Shown here in pieces: positions 1 to 5,954 of a DNA stretch of 64,000 nucleotides; the first letter of the stretch is position 1; every line of letters begins with the position of its first letter. The translations under genes were made by a program, and so were the position numbers. A model generated the notes under the pieces. That model saw nothing but the letters and a program-made list of their open reading frames with translations, had not been told where the DNA came from and did no database searches. Origin of the DNA: Fulvitalea axinellae (GTDB lineage: Bacteria > Bacteroidota > Bacteroidia > Cytophagales > Cyclobacteriaceae). The stretch covers positions 434,001 through 498,000 of the forward strand of contig NZ_AP025314.1 of assembly GCF_036492835.1 (NCBI RefSeq), read 5' to 3'.

Positions 1-240
1 CTTCACTTGGTATCCTTTCAGGGTTTTGTAACGGCAGAAAATATCCTTTACGGCGCGGGCCATCACGTGGTGAATGCCCGGGGTGCCGTTGGCTGACGGC
101 GGGCCTTCAAAAAATGTGAACGAGGGATGTCCCTCGCGCGTTTCTACCGACTTCTCGAAGATCTTGTTCTCCTTCCAAAAAGATAGCACTTCCTCCGCTA
201 CCTCCGCCCAGTTGACGTTTTTGTACTCGTTGTATTTCAT
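1..240 (-). CDS. ileS: Isoleucyl-tRNA synthetase, N-terminal part (cut by window edge)
   Basis: The first 80 residues of a class I isoleucyl-tRNA synthetase, which charges tRNA-Ile in the cytosol. The frame starts with MKYNEYKNVNWAEVAEEV and runs off the left edge. Residues 45-60 (EGPPSANGTPGIHHVM) hold the ATP-binding HIGH signature in its GIHH form, in the position and context expected for IleRS, so the start at 240 gives a normal N-terminus. The rest of the enzyme (about 1,000 residues in the family) lies outside the window. The gene has its own upstream region, with a hairpin followed by a T-run between the probable promoter and the start codon (see the leader entry), which could control expression. 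Confidence 0.93.
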   Translation of the reverse strand, partial: MKYNEYKNVNWAEVAEEVLSFWKENKIFEKSVETREGHPSFTFFEGPPSANGTPGIHHVMARAVKDIFCRYKTLKGYQVK

Positions 241-276
241 GGGTAACCTCTGCTTTTTGAGGACATCTCGCTTCAC

Positions 277-317
277 CAAAAAGGTTCTTTGTGGCCAATG
301 GCCAGTGACAAGAACCT
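277..317 (-). promoter_or_regulatory. Possible ileS leader hairpin with T-run (attenuator-like)
   Basis: On the minus strand AGGTTCTT (317-310) and AAGAACCT (289-282) pair perfectly. The interior holds a second palindrome, GGCCATTGGCC, and the 3' arm is followed at once by TTTTT. It ends about 40 nt before the ileS ATG. The gene upstream already has a good terminator at 613-635, so this second terminator-like structure looks like part of the ileS leader. A weak -7-like TAATTTG lies at 350-344 on the minus strand. The attenuator role is inference; no competing antiterminator was identified. Confidence 0.45.
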
Positions 318-458
318 ATCTCTCCTTGAAACTTAAAGAATTACAAATTAACCATTATGATAAGACTCAAACAAATAAAATGGCTAATGAAAGCTTAACG
401 GCGGGACTTGCGGGGTGTTTGGGAATATGGGTGGAAGCCTTCGGGACCAAAATTTTAT

Positions 459-596
459 GGAGCGGGCGCTCCGGGGTGTCGGGAGCGCCCGCTCCAGAGT
501 ATGCGGACCGAGTGCTCCAAGTACCCGTGACCGCCCGCTCCACGCACCGGTGACCGGGCGCCTTTGGTAGCCCAGACCGAGCGCTCCGCGTTCGCG
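459..596. repeat. Degenerate 23-bp tandem array, six units
   Basis: Units begin at 459, 482, 505, 528, 551 and 574. The pentamer GCTCC recurs exactly every 23 bp at 468, 491, 514, 537 and 583, with the degenerate form GCCTT at 560. Four units carry GACCG just before it. The first two units form a perfect 14-bp inverted repeat (459-472 with 482-495). The array lies between the terminator of the upstream gene (613-635) and the ileS promoter region. It shares period and the CGCTCC core with the perfect 23-bp repeat at 55139-55242. Confidence 0.8.
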
Positions 597-612
597 ACTT
601 CCTCGCATACAG

Positions 613-635
613 AAAAAGACCCGCCGAAGCGAGTC
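613..635 (-). terminator. Intrinsic terminator of the 668-1195 gene
   Basis: On the minus strand GACTCGC, loop TTCG, GCGGGTC (one G-T pair) is followed by TTTTTC. It lies 33 bp past the stop codon of the coiled-coil protein gene. Confidence 0.75.
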
Positions 636-667
636 CCTTTCAAATGCTTAAGGAATTTGATAGTTTC

Positions 668-1195
668 TTATTCTTGGGTGGCCAATGCCGCCACGTACTC
701 CACACCCTCAAACGTCACCGTGCCCTCGCCCAGATTCCCGGGCACCACATAATCGTTGATATAGTCCAGCACCGACTGGCGGTAGGCCTTTACGTACACC
801 TCAAGCATCTTGGCCTCGCCGCTGTTGTGGGCCATCTCCAATGCCGATTCCCCCTCGCCCTTTTCCAGCTGGATATTCACCTTCTGAAGCCGTCCGCGGT
901 CCCTCATCAAATCCGCCTCAAGCTCGGCCTTCTCTACGGGGTCCTTCTCGATGGTGATGCGGTGCTCCATGGACAGGATATTGCTCTCAAGCGTATTTTT
1001 CAGTTTCACCTGTCGCTCTATTCTCTCCCTCGCGTCCTTTTGTTTTAAGGTCAGGTTGTACGCCGAGTGGTCCTGGCTTTCCAGATACCCCTGTTCGCCG
1101 GTCAGGTACACTTGGCACTCCTGTATATCCTGCGCCAGCTTCGGGTAAAACTTCGGTTGCAACAGCTCGTTGGGATTCATTTCGAAATTCGCCAT
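668..1195 (-). CDS. Hypothetical coiled-coil protein
   Basis: A 175-residue soluble protein that I do not recognise. The chosen ATG at 1195 begins MANFEMNPNELLQPKFYP; a TTG two codons earlier is less likely. Residues 20-115 are rich in Glu, Lys, Arg and Gln with regular hydrophobic spacing, so a long helical or coiled-coil segment is likely. The C-terminal third (VYVKAYRQSVLDYINDYVV, then a short Gly/Val-rich stretch) looks compactly folded. There is no signal peptide or membrane segment. It stands alone: a terminator follows at 613-635 and about 290 bp precede it to the accessory island. No function is assigned. Confidence 0.6.
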   Translation of the reverse strand: MANFEMNPNELLQPKFYPKLAQDIQECQVYLTGEQGYLESQDHSAYNLTLKQKDARERIERQVKLKNTLESNILSMEHRITIEKDPVEKAELEADLMRDRGRLQKVNIQLEKGEGESALEMAHNSGEAKMLEVYVKAYRQSVLDYINDYVVPGNLGEGTVTFEGVEYVAALATQE

Positions 1196-1438
1196 AATCA
1201 AGGGTGATTTTAGGTTAAAAACATTTACCCGTAGCGTTGCAAAACCCGATCCGGAAATGTTTTGGGAAATAGGCTTTTTTTGTGGGTGAGGTAAAGTTTT
1301 CTTGGTTTAGATGAGGTGTTTCTGAGGGAGATGGGGTGCAGATGCGTGCCAGAATCGTATTTTGCCGGTGAGTTACTAAAAATGTATGCGTAAGGAAGAA
1401 GTGGTTAAGGTCTAAACGATTCCCCCCGCTATCCCTTT

Positions 1439-1472
1439 GCCATCACAAGGCTGGAGCTTTGCGATGGCCGGG
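1439..1472. repeat. Covarying hairpin element, left copy (island border)
   Basis: On the plus strand GCCATC(A)CAAGGC, loop TGGA, GCTTTG(C)GATGGC folds into a stem of about 14 pairs with one A/C mismatch (1439-1468), followed by a G-run. A second copy at 4996-5027 in the same orientation matches 26 of 32 positions. The changes include an A-T to G-C swap at paired positions and a different loop base. It lies 6-40 bp outside the stop codon of the hydrolase gene, where the AT-rich segment begins. No T-run follows on either strand, so it is not a simple terminator. Confidence 0.7.
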
Positions 1473-1480
1473 GGAGTCTA

Positions 1481-2554
1481 TCAATTTAAGTCATTTAACC
1501 AATTGGTGATTGAATCCAGAAAACCATCGCACCTTACATATTCCCAGTTCTTATCTTCAAACTCATAAATGGCACCTGTTTTAGCCTGCCACATATTATG
1601 ATTACAATTTGGAAAAGTTTTAACGGTTAAATCAGCTTTTGTTTTCAATGTCTTTTCGTAAAGTGCCTTTGTCTTTGTCCAATCTACTGCCGTATCTGTT
1701 TCTCCAAATAAGGCAAGTACTGGAATTGTAATTCTTGATAGCATCTGGTCAAAATTCTCCAAATACAATGGTAGTTCAGAGTCTTTATCTAATGTGGTAT
1801 TTTGCAGATTTTTTTGATATTCATAATAACTTTCTTCACTTATCCCTCCGTTAGTGATTTTTTTCCAAAACTTATTCTCTCGAAGATTCTTAGTTGCTGA
1901 TAGATAATATGTATAGCTTGCTCCACCACGAGATAATAGAATGCTATTGTGCCATTCATTCATAATAATATTGATAGAGTCTTTTGGGCTACCGTTGATG
2001 CGTAAATTTTGTTCTAATAAATATTTGAACGTTTCGTCATCGTCAACCCCACTTACTGAAATCCAAAAGTCAATATTATTATATTGGTCAATTACTGTTG
2101 GATTTATCCAGCCAGCCCTACTAATTCCCCATAATCCTATTTTCTTAGAACCTTTTATTTTGCTTTCTTTCAGATGTTTAATTGCTGAAATTACTTCTTG
2201 AGCCTCATTTTCAATGGGTCTTCCATTTTTATAAGAACCACCACTGTTTCCACAGCCCATTTTGTCCCACATATAAGTAGCGTAACCCGCTTTCAATATA
2301 GCCATTCGAACGTCATACCACCAATTGCCTTTGACTGCATTTGTCTTTCCATCACCGTGAACAATTAACACTATTCCCTTTGGTTCCGCATCTGTTGGAA
2401 GATTTAAAACCCCTGAGAGCTTAATTTCTTTGAACTCAAAATCTAATAATTCTTTAGTGTCCTGACTGTAGGTATCAATTGCAATCAAAGTGGTGAAAAG
2501 AATGGTTAAAGTCTTAATTATATTTTTTCTCTTAAAGATGTTTTTTGTTCGCAT
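1481..2554 (-). CDS. Secreted alpha/beta hydrolase (dienelactone-hydrolase/acyl-esterase-like)
   Basis: A 357-residue alpha/beta-hydrolase. From the ATG at 2554 (MRTKNIFKRKNIIKTLTILF) there is a basic N-terminus and a hydrophobic signal segment ending near TYSQ, so export is likely. A GTG 11 codons upstream is possible but would spoil the signal. Hallmarks are VLIVHGDG (oxyanion region), MWDKMGCGNSGGS, the nucleophile elbow GISRAG, an acid in FGETDTAVDW and the C-terminal FPNCNHNMW carrying the catalytic His. Similar proteins act on small esters; the substrate here is unknown. Base composition is much richer in A+T than the flanking core genes. The gene sits directly after a cassette-type recombination site at 2584-2627, which suggests acquisition as a cassette. 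Its own 3' recombination site was not found before the hairpin at 1439-1472. Confidence 0.85.
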   Translation of the reverse strand: MRTKNIFKRKNIIKTLTILFTTLIAIDTYSQDTKELLDFEFKEIKLSGVLNLPTDAEPKGIVLIVHGDGKTNAVKGNWWYDVRMAILKAGYATYMWDKMGCGNSGGSYKNGRPIENEAQEVISAIKHLKESKIKGSKKIGLWGISRAGWINPTVIDQYNNIDFWISVSGVDDDETFKYLLEQNLRINGSPKDSINIIMNEWHNSILLSRGGASYTYYLSATKNLRENKFWKKITNGGISEESYYEYQKNLQNTTLDKDSELPLYLENFDQMLSRITIPVLALFGETDTAVDWTKTKALYEKTLKTKADLTVKTFPNCNHNMWQAKTGAIYEFEDKNWEYVRCDGFLDSITNWLNDLN

Positions 2555-2583
2555 GTCGTTACGGTTTTGTTTTTCAATTACCA

Positions 2584-2627
2584 CCAACGTTTAATGTAAA
2601 ATGCGTTTTTACATAGTGTTGTAGCCA
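2584..2627 (-). repeat. attC-like recombination site (two nested palindromes)
   Basis: On the minus strand the site reads TGGCTACAAC, ACT, ATGTAAAA, ACGCA, TTTTACAT, TAAAC, then GTTGG. The inner 8-bp arms (2594-2601 with 2607-2614) are perfectly complementary. The outer CAAC/GTTG bases pair around them. This is the general build of an integron attC site: AAC and GTT at the ends, two stems, short spacers. The seven-base cores differ from the strict RYYYAAC/GTTRRRY consensus. The outer arm is complementary over 10 bp to the segment start at 3254-3263. Confidence 0.5.
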
Positions 2628-2631
2628 GTTT

Positions 2632-2961
2632 TTATTTGTCGCTATCAATTACTGTCGGATTTAAAATATCTTCCAAATCTCCTTTTTTCAATAAGTCAGA
2701 AATTGTTTTTTCAATGCAATCCCTTGTCAGTTCTTTTACAAACAAGTCTGGTGGTGTTTGATAAAGTCCTTTCAAATTTTCTCCACTTTCCTTATCCAGC
2801 TCGAAAGAGGTCTCCAAGAATTTATATGTCCAAACGTTAATCCCATAGTGTCTACCATCAGGTAGGTTGACATGAATATTTGCAAATTCATTTTCAACGT
2901 CCCAATTATTCGGGTCAACTTCTTCAAATTCTAACCACAGCCTAAATTCCAGTTTAAAATT
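2632..2961 (-). CDS. Small acidic hypothetical protein, no clear start codon
   Basis: An open frame of 109 codons read from 2961 to the stop at 2632, beginning NFKLEFRLWLEFEEVDP and continuing FANIHVNLPDGRHYGINVWTYKF to a helical C-terminus ending VIDSDK. The composition and turn-rich pattern look like a real folded protein, but no ATG or GTG exists in the frame. Only CTG at 2952 or TTG at 2817 could start it, and the latter would cut the conserved-looking first half. The frame overlaps the end of the zinc-ribbon gene by 8 bp, so translational coupling is possible. Alternatively the start codon has been lost and the gene is decaying. Proteins of this size and style occur in other Bacteroidota as unknowns (recalled, not checked). 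Confidence 0.45.
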   Translation of the reverse strand, partial: NFKLEFRLWLEFEEVDPNNWDVENEFANIHVNLPDGRHYGINVWTYKFLETSFELDKESGENLKGLYQTPPDLFVKELTRDCIEKTISDLLKKGDLEDILNPTVIDSDK

Positions 2962-3241
2962 TTATCCAATTAAAATTTAAAGCACCACACTTAGGACATT
3001 TTCCGTATTCTTCGTTAAGTTCATTGAAACTACACCGATTACACTGGCCATATTCAATGTTGATATGTGTAACAATGTACTTTGCATCTCTGTGACTCAC
3101 ATTCTTTTCATCTATCAGTATTTTAACTGCACGAATGGGTGACTCCTCCTTGACTTTTCTGTAGTGCTCTTTTTCAGCTAAGGAAAAATCTGGAATTTCT
3201 ATTCCTTCTTTCGGTAAACAGTTTTTACACTGAACTTTCAT
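2954..3241 (-). CDS. Small zinc-ribbon-like protein
   Basis: A 95-residue protein of unknown function. It carries CKNC at residues 5-8 and a C-terminal pair, CNRC and CPKC (about residues 68-88), spaced as in a zinc ribbon. Between them is a charged helical segment (SLAEKEHYRKVKEESPIRAVKILIDEKNVSHRDAKYIV) that resembles a short ribosomal L7/L12-like or UBA-like helix pair. There is no signal or membrane segment. It is the first gene of the cassette-like segment: the ATG lies 22 bp inside the segment end (3263) and its stop overlaps the next frame. Function is not assigned; nucleic acid or protein binding through zinc is a reasonable guess only. Confidence 0.7.
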   Translation of the reverse strand: MKVQCKNCLPKEGIEIPDFSLAEKEHYRKVKEESPIRAVKILIDEKNVSHRDAKYIVTHINIEYGQCNRCSFNELNEEYGKCPKCGALNFNWIKF

Positions 3242-3428
3242 TCGTTGTTTAATTGGCTACAACAATAAATGACAGTAATACCGTTTATTTTTGCTAATTA
3301 TTTAACGTGTCGTTTTATAATAAGAGTATTTTTGAATCAATATTTCTCGAATTTCGCCAATAGCATACTAAAGCAGGGCTTGTTCCCCAGCTATCGCAAG
3401 GTACTGTCTTTAAAAACAAGCAAAACAA

Positions 3429-4637
3429 TTAGATTTTTTCTATATTTGTGGCACCGGAAAAGAGGGCTTCAGGTGATTGATCACACGGAAGTCCATCTAG
3501 CGTAGCCGATCCCGCAGGGACGGCTATTTCTTTTTTCCCGTCCTCGTGTTGACCATTCCGGTCCTGACCATCCTGACGGTCGCCTTCGGCTCCACCGGAA
3601 AAGAGGGGCTTAGGTTCCTGATATCCGGATGTCTTATGAAATTCGGAATCGTAAACCTTGTCGTTCTTCCATAAAGAAAAAATCACTTTCAACAACTTGG
3701 ATTGGACGGCCACGTAGGCCTTCATTTTTATACCCGTTTTCCCGTAAACCCGTCTGTATAACTGTCCGAAGTTGCCGACGTCCCAAGTGACCGCGTTGAA
3801 AGCCGGCAGGAACAAGATACGCCGGATATGGGCGTTGCCCTTTTTGGTTATCCGTGTTTTTCCGCTCCGTTTTCCGGACTGGTTCTCCCTCACGTTATAC
3901 CCCGCGTAACTCACCAGTTGCCTCACGCTTCTAAACAAGGCGAACCCGTCGGTTTCGGCGATAAGAATCGCGGCGGTCATTATCCCGACACCCTTTATGG
4001 AGGTGACCAGTTTCGTTTTACGCGCCAATTCCTCGTCTTCCAAGATCAGTTTACATATCGAGGACTCGCATTCTTTCAGTTGCTTTTCTACGGCGACCAA
4101 AACCGAGTCAAGGCCTTTCAACACGTCCGGCAAAGGGATCATCCCGTACCGTAACGCGTGTTTCTGATTGTTCAGGGCCGTTTTCGTGCTGTGCAGGGAT
4201 TCGTGGTGGCGAGTCAGGCCACGCAGTTTGTAACATGATTTGCTGACCGGACGCCACTCCTTGAGCTCGTGCAAAGCCCCTATTTTAGCCAGGCCCGCGG
4301 CGTCGGCCGGATCGTTTTTGCTTTTTTGTCCCATGCCCGTCATCAGGGCCTTGGCGCGGTTGGCCAGCATAAGGCAAACTTTCCGGTTTTGGTTGTGGAG
4401 AAACCAAGCCAGCTGTTCATGATAAGTTCCCGTAGCTTCCATCACAAAGACCGTTTCAGCTTCAGAATCCTTTTCCCGTTTTTCAACCCAGCGCACAAAA
4501 TCCCCGAAACCAGAAGTTATATTATCGAATTGACGGCTTCCCTTAATCGTCGTTTTTCTTGTTTCCTCGAGAACGGTAAAGTTAACTTGGAACTTTTCTT
4601 TGGCGATGTCGATACCTACGGAATACTTGGCTGGCAT
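3429..4637 (-). CDS. IS110-family transposase (DEDD recombinase)
   Basis: The first 340 residues are a complete IS110-family recombinase. The N-terminal RuvC-like domain has the acidic set D10 (VGIDIAKEKF), E67 (FVMEATGTYH), D109 and D112 (KNDPADAAGLA). The C-terminal Tnp domain has the helix-hairpin region SIKGVGIMTAAILIAETDGF and SYAGYNVRENQSGKRSGK, which holds the serine used by the family. Length in the family is about 300-420. The last 60 residues are low in structure and repeat LFSGGA/LFSGAT, because the frame reads through a DNA direct repeat (3452 and 3593), so they may be translated element-end sequence. Members cut and join DNA under the direction of a bridge RNA encoded beside the gene. 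It borders the cassette-like segment. Confidence 0.93.
   Translation of the reverse strand: MPAKYSVGIDIAKEKFQVNFTVLEETRKTTIKGSRQFDNITSGFGDFVRWVEKREKDSEAETVFVMEATGTYHEQLAWFLHNQNRKVCLMLANRAKALMTGMGQKSKNDPADAAGLAKIGALHELKEWRPVSKSCYKLRGLTRHHESLHSTKTALNNQKHALRYGMIPLPDVLKGLDSVLVAVEKQLKECESSICKLILEDEELARKTKLVTSIKGVGIMTAAILIAETDGFALFRSVRQLVSYAGYNVRENQSGKRSGKTRITKKGNAHIRRILFLPAFNAVTWDVGNFGQLYRRVYGKTGIKMKAYVAVQSKLLKVIFSLWKNDKVYDSEFHKTSGYQEPKPLFSGGAEGDRQDGQDRNGQHEDGKKEIAVPAGSATLDGLPCDQSPEALFSGATNIEKI
3452..3607. repeat. Direct repeat pair at the 3' end of the IS110 element
   Basis: CACCGGAAAAGAGGG occurs at 3452-3466 and again at 3593-3607, 141 bp apart, with partial similarity continuing for about 8 bp (CTTCAGGT against GCTTAGGT). 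The pair lies within the non-conserved tail of the transposase frame. A TATATTTG box sits just outside the first copy (3441-3448, plus strand). One copy may mark the element end. Confidence 0.5.
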
Positions 4638-4880
4638 AAGCGAAAAAGTTATATTGCTCTAAATACGAAACGCAATTTATCCCCCCGTCACCTAATCTCA
4701 TTTCTGATGCTGAATCATGGCGCATGGCCGTGTCCTTAGGTACTGTTCTGGCTCTTGGCGGATAAACGAAAGAGTGACTTTCTTGCGAACTGCATTGCTC
4801 GAAACATGCTTAGCATCCTCAGCCTGAATCCCTTTCGATTAGCGTTTTTTTGAATATACTAAAATTGTACTTTTACTTAT
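4638..4880 (-). ncRNA. Non-coding end of IS110 element; candidate bridge RNA region
   Basis: About 240 bp lie upstream of the transposase start with no convincing gene. In IS110-group elements this is where the structured bridge RNA is encoded, on the same strand as the transposase. In the IS1111 group it lies beyond the 3' end instead. I could not delimit an RNA or confirm its target and donor loops by eye. This entry marks a place to fold, not a demonstrated RNA. Confidence 0.25.
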
Positions 4881-4995
4881 CGGGTTAAAGATATGAGCAT
4901 ATTTGCTTGTGATTTTTTTATCCGTAAGCTTCTAAGCTTGCCCATTCAGTTTTTCAATCTAGGCGTGGAAAGCGAGGACGCTTGCCATTTGTTTG

Positions 4996-5027
4996 GTCGC
5001 AAGGCTGGGGTCTTGCGACGGCCGGGG
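4996..5027. repeat. Covarying hairpin element, right copy (island border)
   Basis: GTCGCAAGGC, loop TGGG, GTCTTGCGAC (4996-5019) forms a 10-pair stem with one G-T pair, followed by GGCCGGGG exactly as in the left copy at 1439-1472. Both copies point the same way and are about 3.56 kb apart. Between them lie the hydrolase, the cassette-like segment and the IS110 element. The rest of 4881-5216 contains no gene I can support. Confidence 0.7.
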
Positions 5028-5210
5028 ATGCTGGACAATCAAGAATCCCCACACGTGAGCAATCGCAACACCAATTCCACCCCTCAAAAAACTCAACCCT
5101 CTACCGGGAATCTATCCGTAAAGAAGCTTTCTATTTAATAATGATAGGCGAAAACACACCGAAATAGACCGAATACGAAGAAGCGACAGGCAAAAGATAG
5201 TAGGAGGAAG

Positions 5211-5233
5211 GAAAACAGCGCCGTATAGGCGCT
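5211..5233 (-). terminator. Probable terminator of the HTH protein gene
   Basis: On the minus strand AGCGCC, loop TATAC, GGCGCT (5233-5217) is followed by GTTTTC. It lies 13 bp beyond the stop codon at 5246. Confidence 0.6.
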
Positions 5234-5245
5234 TCTAGGGCATGG

Positions 5246-5857
5246 CTAGGCGACGGAAGCGATTTCGCTTTCGGTATGCTCTGTGGCGGAGTGTATCGGG
5301 GTGCTGGGCGGAAGTAGGTTCCGGAGTTTGGCCAGCCATTTTTTGTGCGGATTTCGCCATTTGGAGCGGTATATCCGGCCTTCGCAAGCGGCTTTGTGGT
5401 ATTCGAGCAGTTCGCCCAGGTAGCGCATCTGTAGGTAGTGGTGGGGTTTGTTCCGGGGAGTGAACAGGGGGGCGTTTCTGAGTATGGCGGCCGTGGATAG
5501 CGCTATGCTGGGGTATGCGCTCCGGAAGCGTCGATAGCGTTTGCTGTCGGAATACCACTGGATATGCGTGCGCGGTAATGAGAAGTGACGGAAATCGCGG
5601 AAGTGTGGCCAAGTGGATAGGGCATTGGCCTGTCCCCAGCGCAAACGGCCCTTCCAGCGCTTGCGGGCTTCGTATAGTTTGGACGCCAATTCGGGGTGGT
5701 AACCACGGCCCGGCCAAAAGTTGCGCCTCACTTCCCGGCTGATGGTGGAGGGCGCTCGCCCCAAGAACTTCGCGATCTTGCGCAGGGAAACACCCAAGCC
5801 CGTCATCCGGCTTATGTATTCACGTTCGTGGTCGCTGAGGTGGCGGTGGTTTGGCAT
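5246..5857 (-). CDS. IS30-like HTH-domain protein lacking a DDE domain
   Basis: A 203-residue basic protein from the ATG at 5857 (MPNHRHLSDHEREYISRM). Residues 5-45 match the helix-turn-helix found at the N-terminus of IS30-type transposases: HLSDHEREYI, GVSLRKIAKFLGRAPSTISREV, and then a WPGRGYHPELASKLYEARKRW segment. The rest is rich in Arg, His, Tyr and Trp, with none of the catalytic DDE spacing, and the length is about 60% of an IS30 transposase. It is either a truncated transposase whose C-terminal frame has drifted or a stand-alone DNA-binding protein. The frame is open further upstream to 6019, but that would overlap the neighbouring plus-strand gene. Confidence 0.6.
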   Translation of the reverse strand: MPNHRHLSDHEREYISRMTGLGVSLRKIAKFLGRAPSTISREVRRNFWPGRGYHPELASKLYEARKRWKGRLRWGQANALSTWPHFRDFRHFSLPRTHIQWYSDSKRYRRFRSAYPSIALSTAAILRNAPLFTPRNKPHHYLQMRYLGELLEYHKAACEGRIYRSKWRNPHKKWLAKLRNLLPPSTPIHSATEHTESEIASVA

Positions 5858-5954
5858 CGGTTTACCATAAGCAAAAACCTTGCTTGCCCGGCAGGGTTCG
5901 TTTCCTAAGTCTTTGGGCTTATCTTTGAGCCAATGTATTTGTTTTAAATTATAA

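Larger units (their letters stand above)
2588..3263 (-). mobile_element. Integron-like gene cassette (two small ORFs)
   Basis: Read on the minus strand, this segment starts (G)TTGTAGCCA at 3263 and ends in an attC-like site whose first arm, TGGCTACAAC (2627-2618), is the exact 10-bp complement of that start. In a circular cassette these two ends would form a continuous stem, which is the diagnostic property of integron cassettes. The size (about 676 bp), one-way coding, AT-rich content and near absence of spacer also fit. No integrase gene is in the window. An IS110-family element lies next to it; some members of that family are known to target attC sites. Confidence 0.45.

Noticed and set aside
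1439..1472. Left hairpin as a plain terminator of the hydrolase gene
   Set aside because: The minus strand continues AAAGGG after the stem, with no T-run, and a covarying second copy exists at 4996-5027 away from any gene end.
4893..5138. Plus-strand frame of 81 codons across the right hairpin
   Set aside because: Runs through the hairpin repeat, with an irregular composition after residue 40; no ribosome site or family resemblance.
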